From Euborellia annulipes (taxonomy: Eukaryota; Arthropoda; Insecta; Dermaptera; Anisolabididae), in NCBI GenBank assembly GCA_023213315.1, contig JAKCPI010015807.1, positions 1-64,000 on the forward strand: DNA of 64,000 nt, read 5' to 3'. The notes beneath the pieces are model-generated. The model was not told where the DNA came from, made no database searches, and saw nothing but the letters and a program-made list of their open reading frames with translations. A program made the translations under genes and the position numbers. This document shows, piece after piece, positions 32,049 through 42,724 of this stretch (position 1 is its first letter; each line of letters opens with the position of its first letter).

Positions 32049-32135
32049 CTGGATACGCCCATGACTACATACACCAATTATTCTACAATTCCTGGATACG
32101 CCCATCACTACATACACCAATTATTCTACTACAAG
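32049..32135 (+). repeat. Tandem repeat, 43-bp period, two units
   Basis: CTGGATACGCCCATGACTAC and CTGGATACGCCCATCACTAC are 43 bp apart, and ACACCAATTATTCTAC repeats with them. GCCCCTCCTGGATACGCC looks like the end of a DNA transposon. Confidence 0.85.
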
Positions 32136-32353
32136 ATTAAACTGTATAATTCGTTATAGCATGAATGAGAAATTCACTTAAAATAACTTATTTACTCCTG
32201 GTATTTATGCAAATATAGAATCAGATAATCCAATCAGAATATCTACCATCACGGGGACATCAAAAATTTCTCCCTCTTAAATAAACATAAGTTAGTTAGA
32301 GGTCAGTGTTTCGCTTCCCATCCCAACCGATAATAGTTTATTTCAATTGAATT

Positions 32354-32617
32354 CGGCCCTTAGGCTTGGTATAGGGGTTAGTGTACTGGCCTTGTATACC
32401 AAGGGTCGCGGGTTCAGAGTCCAGGCATTCCAATGATTTTATTTAAGCCATTTGGGTACCAAATGGACCTCACTATATATATATATATATTAATAATAAA
32501 TACGAGTATCGTTAAAGTCTTATATGGCCTGAGTTGCCGAAAAGACTGTGTGTATGGTTGTGTCAATGTGAGTAGGAATGACAAAACAGAGTGTTTTTTT
32601 TTTTAAAGAAAAAAAAT
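32354..32617 (+). mobile_element. SINE-1, diverged, TSD ATTGAATT
   Basis: A box TGGTATAGGGG and B box GGTTCAGAGTCC (damaged), body and tail present. TSD at 32346-32353 and 32618-32625. Confidence 0.85.
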
Positions 32618-32625
32618 ATTGAATT

Positions 32626-33480
32626 TACTACCAATCAAATGGTAATCAATAAATATATTCATAGTTAGTGATGCTAATTTGTAGATAGAACCTCCAAAAA
32701 TCGATCAAAGTATATCTATTGATAGAATAAAATAGAAGGATAGATGGGAACATTAAGGAAGTGAAGGGTGGTGAAGGGGGATTTCGAGCTCTCTCATAAA
32801 AAAAACCTCTATCTTGATTTTTATTTTATTTTTTTGTAGACTTTTTTCAGAAGTTGTATTCACAAACGATTCTCTCTCTTTCGATTCCATAAAGCAATTA
32901 AATTCCGATCAGATCCCTCTCTCTGTATCCGGTTATCGGAGAGGATAGATCGATTCCGAGAATCGCTAAAATCAACCTTTGTCTTGAGTTTGCCCTTTCT
33001 TTACTTTTTTTTTTACCCCTCTTCCTTATCTCTCCATTCTTTGTCCTACATTAATCAAATTTTACAAACCCATGTGGCTGGCGGCGGCACCTGTGGATTC
33101 TTATCCAACCAACTCCTCCCTACGCTTCTAGCTTATCAATAAATAAATCACATGAGATAAGAGAGTGAATGAAATTAACCTTGACAAAAAAAAAAGATGT
33201 TGATTAGACGGACTCTATCATTGGTTAGTCGGAATTCATTTCCACTCACACACACGCGCATAGACATCTACATAATGGATTCGCTCGCCATTGAGCTCTG
33301 AACTCGATTCAATCGGAAATAGATTCCCTTTTTTTTATACTATAAAAAAAATGAGATGTGATCATCACATGTCTTTTTTTATTCATAAAAATAAAATAGT
33401 CTTTTTTTTACTTTGTATTTATTTCTCTTTGTTCTTTATTTTCTTCTAATTATCAACATCATCATTCAATCAAAAATACA
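32626..33480. other. AT-rich stretch, nothing recognised
   Basis: No gene found. A CACACACACGCGC patch lies near 33246. Confidence 0.4.
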
Positions 33481-33484
33481 TTCT

Positions 33485-34158
33485 AAAAATCTGGTGTGAG
33501 TGTCGCTCAGCACACAACTTTCTCTTACCTTCGGTAATCGAAAGTTGTGTTCTGTGCTTGTCACACTAGATTTTTGTGTCGACTATATATATAGTTTCCC
33601 CCAATATATTAGAATTTAAGATGTCAAATTTATAAACATGGGAAAATATTTATATTTTGTTACCATGGCAACCATTTCTCCTATCTTTCCTATGGAGTTC
33701 AAGAGTAAAGTGGTCTTCAGAAAGTTTCAATTGCAAAATGAGAATATACATTTGAAAGAGCATCTAAAAAATAATTGATTTTTGAATTTTAATCAAAATC
33801 GTTAGAGCGAATTTTGAGAAAATCGAACAAAACTGAAAAAGTACATCAGTAAAGTACTAGTACTCTTTGGCCGATTTTGATTAAAAGCCTATTTTCAATG
33901 TCCCGGGGGGGGGGGGGTGTTTAACTTAAATATAAAATTTCAGCCTCCTAGCTCAATTCCTTCATGCTTAAAATTGAACACACACAAACAGACAGACAGA
34001 CCATGTCGCAAAAACCACTTTTTTAGATTCAGGGGACCTCAAAACGTGGAGATCCATCAAAATCTCGACATCGAATTTTTGACATGAATCCAATACTTTC
34101 TCTCTATATATATATATATTATATATATATATATATATATAGGTAAGAGAAAGTAAAA
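33485..34158 (+). mobile_element. HEE, full length
   Basis: Both hairpins present. A G-run (33906-33917) lies in the middle of the body and the right-hand hairpin has a long (AT)n. Confidence 0.85.
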
Positions 34159-34159
34159 A

Positions 34160-34630
34160 TAAGAAGTTTCCTTAAAAAAAACTCTAAAGATGGTTTGATT
34201 AAATTTTTGGGTATCACAAAATACAGGAATTAAAAAAAAAAAAAATTACGCCTACATATAAAATTTAATTGAATCCGACATTTTGAAAAGAATACAAAAA
34301 TTTTTCTCCTACACTTTCAAAAATGATATTTTTGTATGGATTGATATTTAAACCACATAGGATTGTAATTTATGAGGTGTCCGACATGGCTGTTTAGTAT
34401 TTCGCAGGGCTTTTGAATCCTATCTGGAACGGGGATCCGTTTACTCAGTGTAGCGCAACGTTCTCAGTGCGGACGTGAATCCGATGCAAGAAGAGAGGTG
34501 CCCTTTGTGCCATTTCCTTTCCTTTGTTAACCCTTTCTTTCTCTTTTTGCAACAAGTGGACCACTCATTCTACAGTTAAATTAATAGAAAATCTCCAAAC
34601 GTGTCGTAGTTTGTGGGATGTTTGCTCAAA
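34160..34630. other. Unassigned stretch
   Basis: AT-rich left part. The segment 34380-34630 is more GC-balanced (CGCAACGTTCTCAGTGCGG), with no frame beyond 93 codons and no recognised domain. Confidence 0.35.
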
Positions 34631-34636
34631 GAGAGG

Positions 34637-34969
34637 ACAAAAAAAATCTTGTGTGACTGGTCGCACAGCACCTTCGGTAATCGAAAGTTGTGTTTTCTGC
34701 TTGTCACAACAGATTTTTGGTGTCGAGATATATATAGATTCCGCCGGAAATCGTTGGAATTTTGAGAAAATCGAAAAAAAAAAAACTGAAAAAGTGCATC
34801 AGTAAAGTACTAGTACTCTTTGGCTGATTTTGTTCAAAAGCTTGGTGTCACATCCCAAGGATTAAACATTAAATTTCAACTTCATAGCTATTTTCGTTCT
34901 TGAGATAATTTGTTCACAGACAGACACACCATGACGCTAAAACCATTTTTTTGGACTCAGGGGACCTCC
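34637..34969 (+). mobile_element. HEE, internally deleted and truncated
   Basis: Shortened large hairpin, then a jump to GGAAATCGTTGGAATTTTG, body to GGACTCAGGGGACCTC, where F2 sequence begins. Confidence 0.75.
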
Positions 34970-35244
34970 CGAATAACTCCTCAGTCTTAAGAGGTATAAT
35001 TATTTTGAACAATTTATTTAAATTGTTTGTAGATGGCTGTAAGGAAAATCAATTTAATTATAAGGACCGTCGGCCAAAAATAAATGATTTTGCGTATTAC
35101 CCGTTTATTTGTAGATATTTCCATCCCAGTGATATGGAATCAATCTCAGTACAATCAACAGATGTTATGCAAATCGTTAATTTTTCCTATCCAATATGAC
35201 AAAATAGCTGAGCCCTCCATGAATGCAATTTTTATAATGCATTA
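34970..35244 (+). mobile_element. Foldback F2, one arm
   Basis: ATTATAAGGACCGTCGGCC and GTGATATGGAATCAATCTC match an arm of 24162-24452, followed by its centre (CCCTCCATGAATGCAATT). The second arm is replaced by an HEE. Confidence 0.7.
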
Positions 35245-35374
35245 TAAAAATTCTGGTGTTTAAGTAGCACAGCACACAACTTTCTCTTACCTTCGGTAAT
35301 CGAAAGTTGTGTTCCGTGCTTGCACACCAGATTTTTTATGTCAACATATATTTAGTTTCGGACAGTAAGGTACA
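35245..35374 (+). mobile_element. HEE large hairpin, truncated by SINE-1
   Basis: Hairpin plus link to GGACAGTAAGGTACA, then the T-run of the SINE-1. Confidence 0.75.
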
Positions 35375-35632
35375 TTTTTTTTTAACACACTCTTTTTTCT
35401 CATTCCCACTCGCACTCACACACACATTCACAGTCTTTTCGGCAACTCAGGCCATATAAGACTTTGACGATATCCGTTATTGATTAATAAACATATTGGG
35501 AGTCCAGGCATTCTTATTCAAGCCATTTGGTATCCAAATGGATTAAATAAAATCCTCGGACAGCCTGGGATCCGAACCCCCTACCCTTGGTATACAAGAC
35601 AGATGCGCTACCAACCACGCCAAGCACGGACC
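35375..35632 (-). mobile_element. SINE-1, minus strand
   Basis: T-run, CTCATTCCCACTCGCACTC, body, reversed B box GGGATCCGAACCC, and A-box region CCAACCACGCCAAGC. Confidence 0.8.
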
Positions 35633-35639
35633 ATTGGCA

Positions 35640-36650
35640 TGTTTTGAAGTTCATTAAAAAATTTGGTGTTAAATCAATTTATTTAAATTCAGAGGAACAT
35701 AAAGATGAATGCCGCCAGCATAAAAAAAAAAAAAAATTAAAATAATTTAAATTGATTATTAAAATGGCAGTATTATTTTATAAGTGGGCATGAAACGTTA
35801 ACAGTGACCAAGATTGAAATCCTTTTTTATAAATATTATGTTATATTTCTACATTACATCGTCTCTGGGGGATTTTGTTATAAAATCTGCATCTGAAATA
35901 TTAATAACAAATTGCGTGTCCAATATACAATTGAGACCAACAATAAATGAGGGCATTTGTCCTTAGCACTTGGGTTTATTTCCTTTTTCTCTAATAGAGA
36001 AATAAAAGTAGACTGTCCGAATGGTGCTTTGATCATCATAATGTTATTTTTGTTTCGGACTCGACTATCAGCCTCTGCATCTTCTCAATGAACTTAACGT
36101 TCTTTTTTTTGTTTTTTCTTTTAGTTCAAATGACAATGGTCTGCCTCTCTCTCTGTCCCTAATCTAAAATTGGATTTCTGCTTTTTCTTTTCTTTCATTA
36201 AATTCGCGGAGGCGTGTAATAAGTAATCTTTTCATCTTTGGTCTGTCACCCCCTTTTGCAATTTACTCTGATTCATTTTAGTTTGAAGAGGGAGAGAAAG
36301 AAAAGAGAAATTAACATATTTTTTAATTTTTTTTAAATAACGCTGCTTTTATTTCGCGGTTTCTTTATTTTTTTATTTTTTTGTTTAATTAGAGAAATTT
36401 TATAATAAATACACTTGCTATTTTAAAAACTTTTTATTTGAAGAAACTCCTTTTTGTTAGAAGCCTTAAAAAAATGTCGAAAATTTTTAACTTTAGCTGA
36501 AGATATTAAATTAGAAGATTGGGGAAGTCTCCCCCCCTCCCTCCCAGGAACAGCAGCTATGTATAATAATAAAAAAACTAGTCGCGTATCGTTAAATAAC
36601 TTGATGTTTTATGGCTATGGGTTTGCAGGGACTTTGCAACCAGGAAATTA
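35640..36650. other. AT-rich stretch, nothing firm
   Basis: A good acceptor-like tract (TTGTTTTTTCTTTTAG at about 36110-36125) has no matching donor nearby. No gene called. Confidence 0.4.
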
Positions 36651-36660
36651 AATAAAAAAA

Positions 36661-36810
36661 TATTTTATTTTATTTCTATTTGGCGACGTTTCGGTCGTCA
36701 ATCACGATCTTCATCAGGGCAAATATTGTCTAGATCTTGTATAATTGACAATATTTGCCCTGTTGAAGGTTGACGACCGAAACGTCGATAAATAGAAATG
36801 AAATAAAATA
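36661..36810. mobile_element. Penelope-type palindrome P1 with hammerhead-like arms
   Basis: Arms of about 65 bp around TAGATCTTGTATAATT. Each arm has GACGACCGAAACGTCG. The left arm on minus (36678-36724) keeps CTGATGA, a mostly paired helix II, GAAACGTC, and a helix I of ATTTGCC with GCCAAAT (one C-C mismatch). The right arm has CTGTTGA, so its core is broken. Confidence 0.7.
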
Positions 36811-36868
36811 AAGGGTTTGGAGATTAATAACCAGCAGATTTATCGCTCCACTTGACGTCCTTTTATTT

Positions 36869-36911
36869 GGCAGATATTTCGATGCATAGAACACGCATCA
36901 TCTTCAGTGCC
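36869..36911 (-). ncRNA. Hammerhead ribozyme motif, P2 left arm
   Basis: On minus: helix I GGCA/TGCC, CTGAAGA (fits CUGANGA), one extra U, helix II GATGCGT/ATGCATC with loop GTTCT, then GAAA, helix III reduced to A-U and U-A without a loop (ATAT), and C17. The very short palindromic helix III is the known feature of Penelope-like hammerheads. The extra base after A9 departs from the consensus but has natural precedents. Confidence 0.55.
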
Positions 36912-37010
36912 GCGCTTTCAAATTTAGTTTACAAAAATATAAACAGAGATGAATATTATTACATAATACAGTTTACAGTTTATATTTTTGTAAATTAAAT
37001 TTTAAGGCGC

Positions 37011-37053
37011 GGCACTGAAGATGATGCGTGTTCTATGCATCGAAATATCTGCC
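37011..37053 (+). ncRNA. Hammerhead ribozyme motif, P2 right arm
   Basis: Same motif on plus. The predicted cleavage site is after C37049, between ATATC and TGCC. Helix II is fully paired (one G-U). Confidence 0.55.
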
Positions 37054-37221
37054 AAATAAAAGGACGTCAGGTGGAGCGATAAATCTGCTGGTTATCAATC
37101 TCCAACCCCTTTACACTACTCATCCCAGCCTACTATTTAATCTGCTTAGATAAAATATATTTTTATTTCGTTAAAGTCCATATGGCCTAAGATGCCCAAA
37201 AAACTTAATAATAATAATAAT

Positions 37222-37470
37222 ATCTATATATATCTGCTCTCCTCGCCTTATTCCCGCGATGCGGGGTCGGCGAACCTCATTCTTTCCCTCTAATCCTATC
37301 ATGCGTTTTGAGAACCGAAGAAATAGAACAGACCGGCCCGTCCCACGGTCTGACGCCTGTTGAAAAGAGGATGGAAGAGACAGACATACAAAGAACAGAA
37401 AGACTGTCTGTCATCTCGGGTAGATCGTGGTTGCCACCCACGTATCCACAAGATGTGGGCCCCTGAGCGA
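37222..37470 (+). mobile_element. G1 repeat, complete, TSD ATCTATATATAT
   Basis: From CTGCTCTCCTCGCC through CCCGCGATGCGGGGTCGGCG, CACGGTCTGACGCCTGTTG, to AGATGTGGGCCCCTGAGCG. ATCTATATATAT flanks both sides, but the site is low-complexity. It is the reverse of the copy at 14837. A SINE-1 tail trace (GGCCTAAGATGCCC) precedes it at 37165-37200. Confidence 0.7.
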
Positions 37471-37479
37471 TCTATATAT

Positions 37480-38140
37480 ATAATAATAATATCTTAATTC
37501 ACTTAAAATCTAAGGATTTTATAATCTTTAAAAATTTTCCGAGGTTGTGATTGAAGAGTAAATAAATTGCTATAATTATATTTTTCTCTTTAAATACAGT
37601 AGTGTTAAGTTCAACTTAACTTTTTCTTTTAAAGAGATTATTTATTAGAAATCCCTTCAAAAAATAATGAGCAATACGGGCAGCTCATTTGGAGTGTACG
37701 TTTATTAAATATTTATTGAAAGGAGGCAACACGTTTCGCTCGAGGGAATTGCAACCAAATGTTAAAAGCATATTAGAAAAGCCCATTTTCCAATAAGCTT
37801 CAATTTTTATTTTTATTTTTTTTTTTTAACAGCCCGTCTGCCCTTAGCGATTAATTTTCACATCTCCATTTGGATAAAAAAAATTCTTTAATGAAAAACA
37901 CTCTCCCTCAAAGAATAATTGGTAATTGTCATTGGGAGATTAGAAATAATCCTTTTTTTTTGCATTAATGAATTTATTATATTTTAAAATCTTTTTTGAC
38001 GTTAATCTTTTTCAATTTCTTTATTAATATTGCAAAAAAAAAAAAAAAATTGAAAGAAATAAATAAATATTTGATTCTGAAAATAAACTTTCAAATTTAT
38101 TTGCAATTATATTATTTGAAAACTGCAAGATAAATCTCAT
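37480..38140. other. AT-rich stretch, nothing recognised
   Basis: GGCAACACGTTTCGCTCGAGG near 37726 resembles a Penelope-type GAAACG motif but lacks its partner. Nothing else found. Confidence 0.4.
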
Positions 38141-38155
38141 AATTATTATTAGGAG

Positions 38156-38434
38156 CCCCCGGGTGTGGCATAGTAGGTAGGGTGTCTACCTCCTATACCA
38201 AACGTCGCGGGTTCGGACCCAGGCAGTCCGATGATTTTATTTAAGCCATTTGGATACCAGATGGCTTAAATAGAAATGCCTGAACTCACAATAGATATTA
38301 TACTGTATATTACAACGGTTATCGTCAAAGTCTTAAATGGTCTAAGTAGCCGAAAAGACTGTGTAAATGTGTGTGTGAATGTGAGTGTGAATGAGAAAAA
38401 AGTGTGAATGTTTAAAAAAAAAAAAAAAAAAAAA
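38156..38434 (+). mobile_element. SINE-1 inside a palindrome, TSD ATTATTAGGAG
   Basis: A box TGGCATAGTAGG and B box GGTTCGGACCC, tail and poly-A. The exact 11-bp TSD is at 38145-38155 and 38435-38445. The target is the outer left arm of the palindrome that follows. Confidence 0.92.
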
Positions 38435-38573
38435 ATTATTAGGAGAATTTTTAATTAGAGACCACATTTTTGTATTAAATATTTATTAAAAATATATGAA
38501 TACTGTACACTGTATTTTTAATAAATATTTAATACAAAAAATGTGGTCTATAATTAAAAATTCTCCTAATAAT
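38435..38573. repeat. Palindrome P5 (GACCACA family)
   Basis: Arms of about 60 bp: AGGAGAATTTTTAATTAGAG, ACCACATTTTTGTATTAAAT, and their complements around ATGAATACTGTACACTG. A one-armed relative is at 8693. Confidence 0.85.
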
Positions 38574-38579
38574 AATATT

Positions 38580-39000
38580 TCAAACCAAAAAAGCTTTAAT
38601 AAACACATTCGTGATAAATAAATCTCATAAGACGATCGATCTTCCAGCTGATTATTTTAATCATCAAAATTAATTCTCCACGATCTATATCAAAATGCTA
38701 TTAAAGGTGTATAACCTCCCCGAGCTCTTAACACACATACAAGCACATAAATATATAAAATGAATAATAACTTTTTATATCATTATCCTTCTTCTAGAAA
38801 TATAAAATAGTGTATAATAATAATATAATAAAAATTGATTAAAACATTTTCCATGATTTAGAAAAAGGGAAAATAACTACCCTCTTAATATCCTACTTAG
38901 GGGAAGAATTTTATTTTATAATAAAAACAAACAAATGAACTATAAACCTTAAAAAATATAATAGGCTAACAAGGTAAGCATTTCGGCATCTGGCCCTATT
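38580..39000. other. AT-rich stretch, nothing recognised
   Basis: No gene or repeat family found. Confidence 0.4.
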
Positions 39001-39005
39001 TACTT

Positions 39006-39102
39006 TTTTACTTTCTCTTACCTATATATGTTAATATATAGAGAGAAAGTATTGGATTCATGTCAAAAATTCGATGTCGAGATTTTGATGGATATACACT
39101 AA
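39006..39102 (-). mobile_element. HEE AT-rich end, truncated
   Basis: TTTTACTTTCTCTTACC, hairpin, GATTTTGATGGATATACAC, then unrelated sequence. Confidence 0.75.
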
Positions 39103-39298
39103 AGAACGAAAAGGCTACTATTCAGACTTCAGAGGTTTTGCATAAATACAAATTCGCTCCTTCACCCCTCTTGCTTCTCAGCGGCCATCTGTCAGCAGAG
39201 CTTAAATATGATTAATTACCACGATCAAGCCAGGGCTGCTTTCATATTGACTTTTAAACAAATGAAAAATTTTTACATTTGAAACAAGTTGACAAGTT

Positions 39299-39480
39299 GG
39301 GCCAGAGCTCAGTGATAGAGTTTCTATCTCTTGTGCTAGGAAACAAGGGTTCGCATCCTGTCTCATGCGACAAAAATTTATTTCAATTGGAATGGCTACC
39401 AATCCAATTGAAATAAATAAAGACGGGGTCTAAATGACTTTCAATGTTGAAAAAAGACCTTAAATAAAATAAAAAAAAAA
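39299..39480 (+). mobile_element. SINE-2, complete, TSD GTTGACAAGTT
   Basis: tRNA-derived head with A-box-like AGCTCAGTGATAGAG and B box GGGTTCGCATCC. The body has an inverted pair (TTTATTTCAATTGG / CCAATTGAAATAAA), followed by AAAAAAGACCTTAAATAAA and an A-run. The 11-bp TSD lies at 39288-39298 and 39481-39491. At 182 bp it is much shorter than SINE-1 and the body is unrelated. Confidence 0.88.
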
Positions 39481-39554
39481 GTTGACAAGTTTTTGAAAAT
39501 TTTCTTTTACTGTGAGATGTTGACAAATGTCAATATTGATATTGACTTTAGCCA

Positions 39555-39746
39555 AGGGGCGCAGGTTCGGTTCCCAGACAGTTCGATGCATATTAATTTA
39601 TATTCCACTGGAAGGCAGGTGCAGCCAAAAAAATTAAAAGCTTCTGGATGCTTACAGAATACTGACCGGACCCCAATATATAATTATTATATTTAAATAA
39701 TGAATATCGTTAATGTTTATATGGCCTAAGATGCCGAAAAGACTTT
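39555..39746 (+). mobile_element. Diverged SINE-1
   Basis: GCAGGTTCGGTTCCCAGACAG, then GACCGGACCCCAATATATA and ATATGGCCTAAGATGCCG. It ends directly at the A-run of the next HEE. Confidence 0.6.
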
Positions 39747-39747
39747 G

Positions 39748-40407
39748 AAAAAAAAAATCTGGTGTGACTGTCGCACAGCACACAACTTTCTCTTACCTTC
39801 GGTAATCGAAAGTTGTGTACTGTGCTTGTCACACCAGATTTTTTGTGTCGACATGTATTTAGTTTCCGACAGTAGGGTACAATTGAATTCAAGATGTAAA
39901 ATTTATAAGTATGGGAAAATATTTATATTTTGATACCATGGCAACCATTTCTCCTATCTTTTCTATGGAGTACAAGAGTAAAGTGTGCTTCAGAAGATTT
40001 CAATCACAAAATGAGAATATACATTTTATAGAGAATCTAAAAAATAATTGATTTTTGAATTTTAAAAAAAATCGTTGGAGCAAATTTAGAGAAAATCGAA
40101 AAAAACTGAAAAAGTGAATCAGTAAAGTACTAGTACTCTTTGGTCGATTTTGTTCAAAAGCTTCGTGTCACGTCCCATGGGGGTGCCTAACTTAAATATA
40201 AAATTTCAACTTCCTAGCTCTTTTCGTTCTTGAGATATTTTGTTCACAGACACACAGACAGACCATGTCACGAAAACCACTTTTTAGGATTCAGGGGACC
40301 TCAAAACGTGAAGATCCATCAAAATCTCGACATCGAATTTTTGACATGAATCCAATACTTTCTCTCTCTATATATTAACATATATATAGAGGTACGAGAA
40401 AGTAAAA
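39748..40407 (+). mobile_element. HEE, full length
   Basis: Both hairpins present. The end reads GGTACGAGAAAGTAAAA (one change). Confidence 0.87.
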
Positions 40408-40662
40408 ATGGAGAAAAAGGTTGGAGCGGGGGCCGTGCAAGAGTGAATAATCTTTTCAAAAAATCTGAAATATTTCGGTGCAAGAAAGGATCATCTGGGA
40501 GTTTTGCCCATAAATTACTGAAAACACGAGTGGGAAAAAAACTTTGGAAATTTATAAGAGAGTTTTATGATTGTTATAATTCGTGCAAAATTTGAGCAAT
40601 CGGATAACTCAGGTAACGGGAAGGAAAAGCAGAAACTTGAATCAGCTCTCCTGAAAAATCTC

Positions 40663-41103
40663 TTTTTTACTTTCTCTTACCTCTATATATATGTTAATAT
40701 ATAGAGAAAGTATTGGATTCATGTCAAAAATTCGATGTCGAGATTTTTATGGATATACACGTTTTGAGATATTTAAAGCATGAAGAAATTGACCTAGGAG
40801 GTTGAAATTTTATATTTAAGTTAGGCACCCAGCTAGGGCCTGAAAATAAGCTTTTGAACAAAATCGGCCAAAAAGTACTAGTACTTTACTGATGTACTTT
40901 TTCAGTTTTTTTCGTTTTTCTCAAAATTCGCTCCAACGATTTTGTTTAAAATTCAAAAATCAATTATTTTTTCGTTGCTCTTTAAAATGTATATTAACAT
41001 TTTGCTATTGAAATCTTCTGAAGACCACTTTACTCTTGTACTTCATAGAAAGATAGGAGAAATGGTTGCCATGGTAACAAAATATATTGAAATATGTTCC
41101 CAT
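40663..41103 (-). mobile_element. HEE lacking the large hairpin
   Basis: AT-rich end and body to GTTGCCATGGTAACAAAATA, then a second HEE starts. Confidence 0.8.
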
Positions 41104-41106
41104 TCT

Positions 41107-42319
41107 TTTTACTTTCTCTTACCTATGTATATATGTAATACTAGTCGCAAGCCCGCCTTCGGCGGGCTTTCCGCCTAGCCAGGGGGCTACGCCCCTGGAC
41201 CCCTGCTCGCCTTCGGCGAGCAAGTTTATTCCCGATTTGGGATATTTCTTGTTGCAATGCAAGTGTTAAGATGTTAAGGAAGGATCTTATATTCAAGCGA
41301 GGCGAGGGTACCGATTGGGAACAGCACAAAAGGGTCTGTTTATGACTGTTTAAAGGGTCAGTCACCTGCGTCCTCTCTTCGTTTTTCAACTGCTGCGTAG
41401 CCCCCACCCCCAGTCAGGTAGGAAGCTGGTTCTCAGAGCATAAAGCACGCTCTCTAATTTCTAGCCAACTTGTTGATTTTGTGTTCCCATTTTGAAGAAA
41501 TTTGATTATAATTAATTTTCCAAAACATTTAAGAGATTCAAATTATTACTACGTTACTCCCAGAGCCATATACTATATGTATACTTAATTTCAAATGGAT
41601 TCATTGGAAATTGTGGATTTCTATAGAACATATACATACATATTTACATACATACATACATTTTTCCCATTTCATTTTTATATATATAGATATATATAGA
41701 GAGAAAGTATTGGATTCATGTCAAAAATTCGATGTCGAGATTTTGATGGATCTTCACGTTTTGAGGTCCCCTGAATCCAAAAAAGTGGTTTTCGCGACAT
41801 GGTCTGTCTGTGGGTGGGTGGGTGGGTGTGTGGGTGTGTGTGTGTGTTCAATTTTAAGCATGAAGGAATTGAGCTACGAGGTTGAAATTTTATATTTAAG
41901 TTAAACACTCCCCGGGACCGGAAAAATAAGCTTTTAATCAAAATCGGCCAAAGAGTACTAGTACTTTATTGATGTACTTTTTCAGTTTTTTTCGATTTTC
42001 TCAAAATTTGCTCCAACGATTTTTTTTAAAATTCAAAAATCAATTATTTTTTAGATTCTCTATAAAATGTATATTCTCATTTTGTGATTGAAATCTTCTG
42101 AAGCACACTTTACTCTTGTACTCCATAGAAAAGATAGGAGAAATGGTTGCCATGGTATCAAAATATAAATATTTTCCCATACTTATAAATTTTACATCTT
42201 GAATTCAATTGTACCCTACTGTCGGAAACTAAATACATGTCGACACAAAAAATCTGGTGTGACAAGCACAGTACACAACTTTCGATTACCGAAGGTAAGA
42301 GAAAGTTGTGTGCTGTGCT
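41107..42319 (-). mobile_element. HEE split by a Helitron
   Basis: The AT-rich hairpin is interrupted after GTAATA (41140) and resumes with TATATATAGAGAG (41691). Joining the two sides restores exactly the arrangement seen in the intact copy at 28575. The body follows and the large hairpin is cut at GTGTGCTGTGC, where another HEE body begins. Confidence 0.9.
41141..41690 (-). mobile_element. Non-autonomous Helitron, 550 bp
   Basis: On minus it starts TCTATATATATAAAAATG and ends with the hairpin GCCCGCCGAAGGCGGGC, TTGCGA and CTAG, inserted between A and T without a TSD. These are the defining Helitron features (5' TC, 3' hairpin plus CTRR, A^T target). A second GC hairpin (GCTCGCCGAAGGCGAGC) and GGGGCGTAGCCCCCTGG lie just inside the 3' end. 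No Rep/helicase frame, so it needs an autonomous partner. Confidence 0.93.
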
Positions 42320-42599
42320 CTTTAAAATGTATATTCTCATTTTGCGATTGAAATCTTCTGAAGACCACTTTACTCTTGTGTTTCATAGGAAAGATAGGAA
42401 AAATGGTTGCCATGGTAACAAAATATAAATATTTTCCCATACTTATAAATTTTACATCTGAATTCATATGTTTCGTACTGTCGGGAACTAAATATATTTC
42501 GACACGAAAAATCTGGTGTGACAAGCACAGTACACAACTTTCGATTACCGAAGGTAAGAGAAAGTTGTGTGCTGTGCGCCAGTCACACCAGATTTTTTT
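42320..42599 (-). mobile_element. HEE half with intact large hairpin
   Basis: Begins in the body at CTTTAAAATGTATATTCTC, duplicating that part of the previous copy, and ends in CAGTCACACCAGATT plus a long T-run. Confidence 0.8.
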
Positions 42600-42724
42600 T
42601 TTTTTCTCATTCACACTCACACTCACACACACATTCACACGGTCTTTTCGGCAACTCAGGCCATTTAAGACTTTAGACGATAACCGTTATAATTAATATA
42701 TATATTGGGGGTTCAGGCATTCTT
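42593..42724 (-). mobile_element. SINE-1, 5'-truncated, inserted at HEE T-run
   Basis: CTCATTCACACTCACACTC to GGGGGTTCAGGCATTCTTA, then HEE sequence again. Confidence 0.75.

Larger units (their letters stand above)
36813..37108. mobile_element. Penelope-type palindrome P2 with two hammerhead motifs
   Basis: Arms of more than 100 bp, from GGGTTTGGAGATTAATAACC to its complement. Both arms contain the same 43-nt hammerhead-like core in opposite orientation. It abuts P1 with only a couple of bases between. Confidence 0.8.

Noticed and set aside
36110..36200. Exon after the acceptor TTGTTTTTTCTTTTAG
   Set aside because: No suitable donor or long open frame follows.
42216..42638. Repeated 60-140 codon frames with similar peptides (SVIESCVLCLSHQIF) at many sites
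   Set aside because: Same peptide at many positions because it is the HEE large hairpin; no codon-level conservation apparent and both strands are open.
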